Of a DNA stretch of 64,000 nucleotides, positions 58,223 through 64,000 are shown piece after piece. Source of the DNA: Aerophototrophica crusticola (GTDB lineage: Bacteria; Pseudomonadota; Alphaproteobacteria; Azospirillales; Azospirillaceae); NCBI GenBank assembly GCA_001939945.1, contig MOEB01000016.1, positions 39,617 to 103,616 of the forward strand. Direction: 5' to 3'. Numbering within the stretch: position 1 is the first letter of the stretch; every line of letters begins with the position of its first letter. A model generated the notes under the pieces. It had not been told where the DNA came from. It worked only from the letters and a program-made list of their open reading frames with translations, and did no database searches. Position numbers and translations under genes: made by a program.

Positions 58223-59616
58223 GCCGTGCCCCCGACCTGGGACAGGGTGTCCACATACGTCTCCCGCCAATGGGTGATGTCGTTCTCGCGCAACACCTTC
58301 ATCATCGCCTCGTAGCGCTCGCGCCGCTCCTGCAGGGGCATGGTCAGGCCGCGCTGCATGTTCTCCGCCACGGCCCGCACGTCATAGGGATTGACCACCA
58401 GCGCGGCGTCAAGCTCCTTCGCGGCCCCGGCGAAGCGGGACAGCACCAGCACCCCCGGATCTTCCGGGTCCTGGCAGGCCACGTACTCCTTCGCCACCAG
58501 GTTCATGCCGTCGCGCAGGGGCGTGACCAGCCCGATGCGGGCATGGCGATAGAACCCGGCCAGGGCCTTGCGGCTGAAGCTCTTGTTCAGGTAGCGGATG
58601 GGCACCCAGTCGAACTCGGCGAACTGGCCGTTGATATGGCCGGCCAGGGCTTCCAGCTCCCGCCGGATCGCCTGGTACTCGGCCACGTCCGTGCGGGACG
58701 GGGGCGCCACCTGCATGAAGCTGACCTGCCCCTGGTTGGCGGGATAGGCGTCCAGCAGCGCCTGGAACGACTCGAACCGCTGCGGCAGGCCCTTGGAATA
58801 GTCCAGCCGGTCCACGCCGATGATCAGCGCCCGGCCCACCAGGCTCTCCTTCAGCCGCCGCATCTGCACCGTGTCGGCCGCCTGCGTGGCGATGCCTGCC
58901 AGCACGTCCGTGTCGATGCTGATGGGGAAGGCGCGAGCCACCATGGTCCGGCCAAAGGCGCGGATGCGGCAGCCCTGCCCGGGGCCAAGGTCCTCCACCT
59001 CGCCTTGCGCCTCGAACCGGATGTAGTTGGCGAAGCTCAACAGGTCGCTGCCGGTCTGGAACCCGACCAGATCATAGGCGCACAGGGCCCGCACCAGCGC
59101 CTCATGGGCCGGCAAGGCCACCAGGATTTCCGCCGCGGGCCAGGGGGTATGCAGGAAAAAGCCCATGCGCTGCCCCAACCCCATGCTGCGGAGCTGCTCG
59201 GCGAAGGGGATCAGGTGGTAGTCATGCACCCAGACGATGTCGTCCGGTTGCAGCAGGGGTGCCAAGCGGCTGGCGAACAGGCTGTTGACCCGCTGGTAGC
59301 CCGAATAGGTCCGGCCACTGAACTGTGCCAGGTCCAGCCGGTAATGGAACAGGGGCCAGAGGGTGGAGTTGGCGTAGCCGTTGTAATATTCCTCCAGGTC
59401 CCGCTGGGTCAGGCCCAGCGTGGCGAAGGTGATCCGGCCGGATTGGGCCAGCGACGGCGCATCCGGCGGTGTGTCCACCGTCTGGCCGCTCCAGCCGAAC
59501 CAGATGCCCCCTCGGCGCTTCAGCGCCTCCTGGATTGCCACGGCAAGGCCGCCGGCCTGGGTCTTGCCCTCCTCGACGGGGGCGACGCGGTTCGAAACGG
59601 CGACGAGTCGGCTCAC
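58219..59616 (-). CDS. otsA: Trehalose-6-phosphate synthase
   Basis: A 465-residue GT20 glycosyltransferase that joins UDP-glucose and glucose-6-phosphate. [54 protein letters not shown] and [12 protein letters not shown] are diagnostic. The GTG at 59616 ([11 protein letters not shown]) matches the family N terminus; the frame is open to 59715 without conserved sequence. No otsB is adjacent. Paired with glk, it could make trehalose-6-phosphate for osmotic protection. Confidence 0.95.
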   Translation of the reverse strand: MSRLVAVSNRVAPVEEGKTQAGGLAVAIQEALKRRGGIWFGWSGQTVDTPPDAPSLAQSGRITFATLGLTQRDLEEYYNGYANSTLWPLFHYRLDLAQFSGRTYSGYQRVNSLFASRLAPLLQPDDIVWVHDYHLIPFAEQLRSMGLGQRMGFFLHTPWPAAEILVALPAHEALVRALCAYDLVGFQTGSDLLSFANYIRFEAQGEVEDLGPGQGCRIRAFGRTMVARAFPISIDTDVLAGIATQAADTVQMRRLKESLVGRALIIGVDRLDYSKGLPQRFESFQALLDAYPANQGQVSFMQVAPPSRTDVAEYQAIRRELEALAGHINGQFAEFDWVPIRYLNKSFSRKALAGFYRHARIGLVTPLRDGMNLVAKEYVACQDPEDPGVLVLSRFAGAAKELDAALVVNPYDVRAVAENMQRGLTMPLQERRERYEAMMKVLRENDITHWRETYVDTLSQVGGTA

Positions 59617-59792
59617 GGCTTCAATCCCTGGTATCCGGGCACATACCAGGGGTAACGGCAGGGAAGCGGCCGGGTTGCACCCCGGAAGTTCCCTGATTTT
59701 GCTGCGACGCAACATCGCGGGGAGCGGCGACTACCGCCAAGTCCCTGGAGAAACAAGGTTTATGCGCGCATGCCGGTCCCGCGATTTTGCAC

Positions 59793-59821
59793 TTGCACAA
59801 CGCCGGGCGGGCGAGCATATT
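59793..59821 (+). promoter_or_regulatory. Probable sigma-70 promoter of the candidate sRNA
   Basis: TTGCAC at 59793-59798 (also at 59787) and CATATT at 59816-59821 are 17 bp apart, the ideal spacing. Predicted start is near 59828, with no ORF before the terminator at 59894. Confidence 0.65.
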
Positions 59822-59827
59822 TTGCAG

Positions 59828-59921
59828 TGCGACACGGGCGCTACGGCGCTCCTCTGTCGTAACGCACTTCTTGGGCGTTTCCTCCCTAAACTCAGGCCGT
59901 CCCTCACGGGGCGGCCTTTTT
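59828..59921 (+). ncRNA. Candidate small RNA with CCTCCCT single-strand motif
   Basis: A roughly 94-nt unit. A 5' stem-loop is GTGCGACA paired with TGTCGTAACGCAC, with apical GCGC/GCGC arms. A single-stranded TTGGGCGTTTCCTCCCTAAA contains an anti-Shine-Dalgarno CCTCCC. The end is a terminator hairpin GGCCGTCCC/GGGGCGGCC plus TTTTTC. This layout recalls the alphaproteobacterial alpha-r8/MmgR (Rfam suhB) RNA family from memory. The 349-bp gap 59617-59965 holds no protein gene. Confidence 0.6.
59894..59921 (+). terminator. Terminator of the candidate sRNA
   Basis: GGCCGTCCC, loop TCAC, GGGGCGGCC (one G-T pair) is followed by TTTTTCTTT. It reads on the plus strand, where no protein gene precedes it within 2 kb. 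Confidence 0.85.
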
Positions 59922-59965
59922 CTTTGCCCGCGTCCAGCGTGCCTACCGGTGCATGCGTGGCGGCG

Positions 59966-60478
59966 TCAAGGAAGGGCCTTGACCATCAGCAGCAGGTCCA
60001 GTTCCTGGCCGAACTTCACCCCGATCCCCGGCAGCACGCCGGCCTCGGCGAAGCCCAACGAGCGGTGCAGCCGCACCGACCCCTCGTTCCGCCGGTCGCC
60101 GATCACGGCAACGACCTTGCGGAAGCCCAAGGTCCGGCAGCGCCCCAACAAATCCTGCATCAGCAGGCGCCCCACCCCGCGGCCTTGCGCGCCGTCGGCC
60201 ACATAGACCGAGTTCTCGATGGTGAAGCGGTAGGCCGGGCGGGTGCGGAACGGGCTGGCATAGGCATAGCCCAGCACCCGTGTCCCCTCCGTCGCCACCA
60301 GCCAGGGCAGGCCCTTGGCCTGGACATCGGCCATACGGCGGGCCATCTCCGCCGCGTCGGGCGGCTCCTCCTCATAGCTGGCCGTGCCGTGCAGCACCGC
60401 GGGGGCATAGATGGCGGCGATGGCGGGGGCATCGGCGGACGTCGCCTCCCGCACGGAAAGGGGTGGTGTGCCGTGCAT
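59966..60478 (-). CDS. GNAT acetyltransferase (phosphinothricin-type)
   Basis: A 170-residue acetyltransferase. IAAIYAPAVLHGTASYEEEPP is the N-terminal motif of phosphinothricin/methionine-sulfoximine acetyltransferases. ENSVYVADGAQGRGVGRLLMQDLL binds acetyl-CoA through QGRGVG. VAVIGDRRNEGSVRLHRSLGF is the C-terminal motif. It probably N-acetylates an amino acid analogue. It is followed on the same strand by no close partner; the amidohydrolase upstream starts 7 bp away. Confidence 0.9.
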   Translation of the reverse strand: MHGTPPLSVREATSADAPAIAAIYAPAVLHGTASYEEEPPDAAEMARRMADVQAKGLPWLVATEGTRVLGYAYASPFRTRPAYRFTIENSVYVADGAQGRGVGRLLMQDLLGRCRTLGFRKVVAVIGDRRNEGSVRLHRSLGFAEAGVLPGIGVKFGQELDLLLMVKALP

Positions 60479-60485
60479 CGCTCCC

Positions 60486-61379
60486 TCAGCGCTTGGGCTT
60501 CAACCGGTGCCCCGGCAGCGCCCCCAGGGCGCCCACCACCAGCTCCATGTGCCGGGCCAGGACGGGCAAATAGGGCCGGCGCTCCAGGGTGACCTCATCC
60601 ATGTACAGGCTGCGGTTCAGCTCCACCTGCAAGGCGTGGACCCCTTCCGACGGGCGGCCATAATGTCGCGTCGTGTGGCCGCCTGCATAGGGCGCGTTCC
60701 GGCTGACCGTGTAGCCCAGGGACTGGAGCGTCGCCTCCGCCGCCGCCACGATGGGGCTGGCGCAGGCGGTGCCGTAGCAGTCGCCCAGCACGATGTCGGT
60801 GGTGCCGGTCTCCGCCGCCTCGGGCGGCAGGCCGATGCTGGGCATGGAATGGCAGTCCACCAGGATGCAATAGCCGAACCGGGCCACCGTGGCGTCCACC
60901 AGCCGGCGCAGGGCGGCATGGTAGGGGTAGTAGCAGGTCTCCACCCGCTCGATCACCTCGGCGAAGCGGAGCTTGCGGCGATAGATCTCCTCCCCGCTGG
61001 CCACGACGCGGGCGATGGTACCCAGCCCGGCCGCCACGCGGGGGCTGCGGGTATTGGCATAGCCGGGGAGGGGGCCCTCCACCATGGCGGGGTCCAGCTC
61101 GAACGGTTCCCGGTTCGGGTCCAGGAAGGCCCGGGGGAACAGGGCGGCCAGCAAGGGCGCCCCCAAGGCCGCGGCGGGCGCGAAAATCTCATCCACATAA
61201 CAGTCCTCGGACCGGCGCAGGGCCTTGGCGTCCAGGCGCGAGGCGGCGAGGAACGCGTCCGGGTAGGCCGACCCGCTGTGCGGCGACGCCAGCACCACGG
61301 GCAGCGTCTGGGGCGCCGGCGCCAGGATGCGGTAGACGTCGCCGATCACGGGGCTTTCTGTGGCACGGGGATGGTCCAT
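60486..61379 (-). CDS. hutG: N-formylglutamate amidohydrolase
   Basis: A 297-residue metal-dependent hydrolase of the FGase family. PVVLASPHSGSAYP (metal His), EDCYVDEIF, FLDPNREPFELDP, LVDCHSMPS and AGGHTTRHYGRPSEGVHALQVE are characteristic. It releases formate from N-formyl-amino acids, as in histidine breakdown, though no other hut gene is near. It is 7 bp before the GNAT gene on the same strand. The ATG at 61379 (MDHPRATESP) is preferred; no clear ribosome site is visible. Confidence 0.9.
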   Translation of the reverse strand: MDHPRATESPVIGDVYRILAPAPQTLPVVLASPHSGSAYPDAFLAASRLDAKALRRSEDCYVDEIFAPAAALGAPLLAALFPRAFLDPNREPFELDPAMVEGPLPGYANTRSPRVAAGLGTIARVVASGEEIYRRKLRFAEVIERVETCYYPYHAALRRLVDATVARFGYCILVDCHSMPSIGLPPEAAETGTTDIVLGDCYGTACASPIVAAAEATLQSLGYTVSRNAPYAGGHTTRHYGRPSEGVHALQVELNRSLYMDEVTLERRPYLPVLARHMELVVGALGALPGHRLKPKR

Positions 61380-61572
61380 CCATGATGATGTAGCTGAAAC
61401 AGAGGGGGCCTTCCACCTGCCGCCGGGGGCGTCCTCGAAAATTCCGCCATGGAGATGCAAGCAGGGGGTTGCCAAGCCCGCCACACGGTGATACACCCCC
61501 GCTCCGCCGCCGGGGCCCGCACCCGGCCGGTTTAAGGCGAAGCCGGGCAGCCGCCCGATGGATGCCAAGGAT

Positions 61573-61647
<75 letters not shown>

Positions 61648-61925
61648 TCCTTCCCCAAGTAACATAAAGCAGTCAGCAGGTATCGGCTCCTACCCGGTCA
61701 CCGGTCGGGACGGACCAGCCGCTGGTTTGCAGCATTCGGGCGTCCGCAGGCTTGGCTGGACCGGGCAGCCGTGCGGGCGAGTACGGGACAACAAGGTGCC
61801 AACGACCCACCCCCGGCGCGCGCACGGGCGCGGGGGACCTTCCCCCGCGCGGTGTCGCTACCCCCTGTGGGCCCGGCGCTCCCATGGCAGGGGCCAAGCC
61901 GGCCCCCGCCACCGCGTGTGGTCGC

Positions 61926-62813
61926 TCAGGATGCGGGCGGCGCGATCCCGACCCTGCGGGTGCCCGTGGCACCGCCGGCCGCGGCGGCCGCGGCACCCAG
62001 CGCCAGGGCGACGAAGCCCCAAATCGCGGCGGAGCTTGCGGCATTGGCGGCGGTCTCGGCCGTCTGGCGGGCCTGCGTTTCCGCCTGTTGCAGGGCTTGG
62101 TCCACCTGGGCCCGGATCTGCTCCGCCGGGACGCCGGCGGTGCGGGCCAGGATGTCCGTGGCCTGCTGGCGGGCCTGGGCCGCCTGCTCGCCGCCGCGCA
62201 GGAACTGCGGGGCGATGCCGGCGAGTTCCCGCCTCGCCTGGGCCACTTGGTCCGGTGTGGCGTTGGGCGCTATCTGGGCCACCAGGCGGTCCGCCTGCTG
62301 GGCGACCTGGCCGCCGGTGATGCCGCTGCCCTCGGCGGCCTGCTGGGCGGCGCCGGTGGCACCCCGGACGCCACCGGCCAGCGTGCTGAACGCCCCGCCG
62401 ACAAGGCCGCCGATGGCCGAGGTCAGCAGGTAGAAGGTCAGCAGCAGCAGGAATGCCCAGGTCACCAGCCCGTGCAGGATGCCGTCCCCCCGCTGGAAGA
62501 CGCCTGCCAGCCGCGCGGCCGCGTAGCCGCCCACGAACATGGCTGCCAGCATGCTCAGCACCCACCAGATGGCCGCGCCGATGCCCAGGGAGCTGGCGGC
62601 GGGCGAGCCGCCGACCTGGGCCGGGTCCACGGTGGTCAGTCCGATGCCGATCCCCAGCAGGCTCAGCAGCAGGTTCAGGGCGAGGCCCAGCACCACGCCC
62701 CCGAACACGGCCCCCCAGGAGATGCGGCGGGCGGCGGGGACGACCTCCACAGCGGTCCCGCCGGTGGCATTTGCCGCCGTCGCCGTCGTTCCATAGGTGT
62801 TGACCCGGTCCAT
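61926..62813 (-). CDS. Multi-pass membrane protein with a helical soluble domain
   Basis: A 295-residue protein of unknown function. Hydrophobic segments are at about 36-60, 78-100, 113-140 and 262-285. An Ala/Gln-rich helical stretch (about 150-260), with VAQQADRLVAQIAPNATPDQVAQARRELAGI, probably forms a soluble domain. GGGGGAACG precedes the ATG at 62813. Similar proteins are common in alphaproteobacteria but carry no assigned role as far as I know. Confidence 0.75.
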   Translation of the reverse strand: MDRVNTYGTTATAANATGGTAVEVVPAARRISWGAVFGGVVLGLALNLLLSLLGIGIGLTTVDPAQVGGSPAASSLGIGAAIWWVLSMLAAMFVGGYAAARLAGVFQRGDGILHGLVTWAFLLLLTFYLLTSAIGGLVGGAFSTLAGGVRGATGAAQQAAEGSGITGGQVAQQADRLVAQIAPNATPDQVAQARRELAGIAPQFLRGGEQAAQARQQATDILARTAGVPAEQIRAQVDQALQQAETQARQTAETAANAASSAAIWGFVALALGAAAAAAGGATGTRRVGIAPPAS

Positions 62814-63040
62814 GGTCGTTCCCCCTTGTTGCCGCCGCACGTCGCGGTAGTCGCGGGGTCAACCACCGGCAAGGTCGAACGTCGCGCCGGCCCCGGGGCC
62901 CTGCGGGACAGCCCACCGCCCCGACGCGCAGGCGCGGGGGCCGCCCGTTCGGGACATTTCCATGCCGGAAGAGTGGGGCAGGCCGCCCGGCCGGGGTGCT
63001 ACGGTGGGAAAGCCCCATTCCGGGGCGGGGGAATGGCGTC

Positions 63041-63712
63041 ATGGACGGAATCCGCATCATGGTCGTCGATCCCTGCCGGCTTTTCCGGGCCGGCCTCTGC
63101 CGCCTCCTGGCGCTAGATTTCAGGATCGTGGCGGAGGCGTCGGACATCACCGCTGCGTTGCGGCTGCTGGACCCGGGCGCGGGAGCCGTCGGCCTGGTGC
63201 TGCTGGGGGCGGCGGCCGACGCGATGCCGGGGGAGGTGCTCGCGGCGCGGGCGGCCCTGCCTGGGGCGCGGGTGCTCCACCTTTCCGACAGCCCCACGGC
63301 CCAGGTCCTTGCCGCGCTGTTCTCCGCGGGCGGCGACGGCTGCTTGGGAAAGAACGTCCCCCTGGCCGCCCTGGCGCAGTCCATGCGCGTGGTGGCGCTG
63401 GGCGGGAAGGTCTTCCCGCCGGAGGCACCGGGGCTGGTGGGCCGGGGCCCGCCGGCAGCCGGCGCGCCGCCCGCTGGGCTGTCAGCCCGTGAGGCGGAGG
63501 TGGCGGGCATGCTGCCTGGGGGCGCCTGCAACAAGGCCATCGGCAAGGCGATGGGCATCACCGAGGCCACGGTGAAGGTGCACCTCAAGACCGTGATGCG
63601 GAAGATCAACGTGGCCAACCGCACCCAGGCGGCCATCTGGGCCCTGGCGAACGGCCTGGGGCCGGCCCTCGGCCCGCCGGTGCCGAGGGTGGCCGGCGGG
63701 GTCCGGCCCTGA
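63041..63712 (+). CDS. LuxR/NarL-type regulator with degenerate receiver
   Basis: A 223-residue protein with a receiver-like domain (1-120) and a LuxR helix-turn-helix (about 150-212, LSAREAEVAGML and ITEATVKVHLKTVMRKINVANRTQA). The receiver keeps VVDPCRLFRAGL but the expected phospho-acceptor Asp is replaced in GLVLLGAAADAMP, and the final Lys lies in CLGKNVP. It probably acts without phosphorylation or senses another signal. It may be an orphan: no kinase is adjacent. Confidence 0.85.
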   Translation: MDGIRIMVVDPCRLFRAGLCRLLALDFRIVAEASDITAALRLLDPGAGAVGLVLLGAAADAMPGEVLAARAALPGARVLHLSDSPTAQVLAALFSAGGDGCLGKNVPLAALAQSMRVVALGGKVFPPEAPGLVGRGPPAAGAPPAGLSAREAEVAGMLPGGACNKAIGKAMGITEATVKVHLKTVMRKINVANRTQAAIWALANGLGPALGPPVPRVAGGVRP

Positions 63713-63916
63713 GGGTTCCGGCCCGCGGCCCTGCCCCTGGAACAATGGGCGGGACGCCCCATATGGTTCCCATCGCCCGCCCGGTCCTGGCCGCGGGCGA
63801 CTGAGGGAGATGCCGCGCCCCCGCCCGACACTGGACGGAGCGCGGCCTTGCCACTTTCCCCTGTCCTCCTGCCAGCCCCACGTCACAGCTGGGGTCGCCC
63901 GGCGAGAGGACCTTGA
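63713..63916. other. Intergenic region after the LuxR gene
   Basis: About 200 bp with no believable ORF. It contains CCCATATGG and GC-rich stretches, but no clear hairpin with a U-run. Confidence 0.35.
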
Positions 63917-64000
63917 ATGTCCATGGGACAATTGTCAGCGCCATCTTCCCCGCCGGCCCCGACGGTTGCGGGCGCGGCGCCCGCGGCGGTGCCGCTGACG
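63917..64000 (+). CDS. Possible start of a gene cut by the right edge
   Basis: An ATG at 63917 with GAGAGGA 7 bp upstream begins MSMGQLSAPSSPPAPT and continues without a stop to the edge (28 codons). The Ala/Pro/Ser-rich start could be a disordered N terminus. The product cannot be identified. Confidence 0.4.
   Translation, partial: MSMGQLSAPSSPPAPTVAGAAPAAVPLT

Overview
The window is high-GC DNA with densely packed genes. It looks like chromosome from an alphaproteobacterium of the Azospirillum/Niveispirillum type in Rhodospirillales (inference). Supporting signs are a GltB precursor with a 36-residue leader before the catalytic Cys, a methionine synthase split into two genes, an F0-only ATP synthase operon (atpI-B-E-b'-b) without the F1 genes, the lptC-lptA-lptB-rpoN-hpf-ptsN cluster, and an N-formylglutamate amidohydrolase. 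No transposase, integrase, phage gene or CRISPR array was seen.

Layout. 1-5.1 kb: glutamate synthase (gltB partial, a glutathione S-transferase, gltD), two tandem DUF2059 proteins and uppP. 5.2-13.2 kb: an NDUFA9-like NAD-binding protein, two identical tRNA-Leu(CAG) genes, an RNase D-like exonuclease, the LPS export genes lptCAB, rpoN, hpf and ptsN. 13.4-17.4 kb: split metH with an operator-like palindrome upstream. 17.5-23.2 kb: an orphan histidine kinase, a pentapeptide-repeat protein, a diguanylate cyclase, a cation transporter and an aldo/keto reductase. 23.5-38.9 kb: a glycogen/maltodextrin island. It has hexR-glgB on the minus strand and a divergent plus-strand run of periplasmic alpha-amylase, MalK, MalE, an unusually long MalF, MalG, a DOMON-like protein and an outer-membrane barrel, followed by a DOMON-SHOCT protein. 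39.1-44.7 kb: a Rap1a/Tai-like protein and the Entner-Doudoroff operon zwf-pgl-edd-eda. 44.7-49.2 kb: an unusual class A penicillin-binding protein flanked by two inverted long non-coding repeats. 49.2-52.7 kb: lactate dehydrogenase, a small unknown protein, an EndoU-like secreted protein, Sco and PCu(A)C. 52.9-55.7 kb: the F0 operon. 55.9-64 kb: DUF2167 and PRC-barrel proteins, glk-otsA, a candidate sRNA, a GNAT acetyltransferase, N-formylglutamate amidohydrolase, tRNA-Val(GAC), a membrane protein and a LuxR-type regulator with a degenerate receiver.

How the parts fit. Four sites matching TGTAATN3ATTACA, the HexR box as I recall it, lie in the hexR/amylase divergent region and upstream of zwf. 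HexR may therefore couple maltodextrin import, glycogen branching and the Entner-Doudoroff pathway, with glucokinase and trehalose-6-phosphate synthase encoded nearby. The most unusual items are three. First, the MalF homologue carries about 350 extra N-terminal residues that look like a membrane-anchored sensor. Second, a family of long imperfectly palindromic intergenic elements occurs as inverted pairs, each pair flanking one large gene. Third, a promoter-hairpin-terminator unit near 59.83 kb looks like a small RNA.
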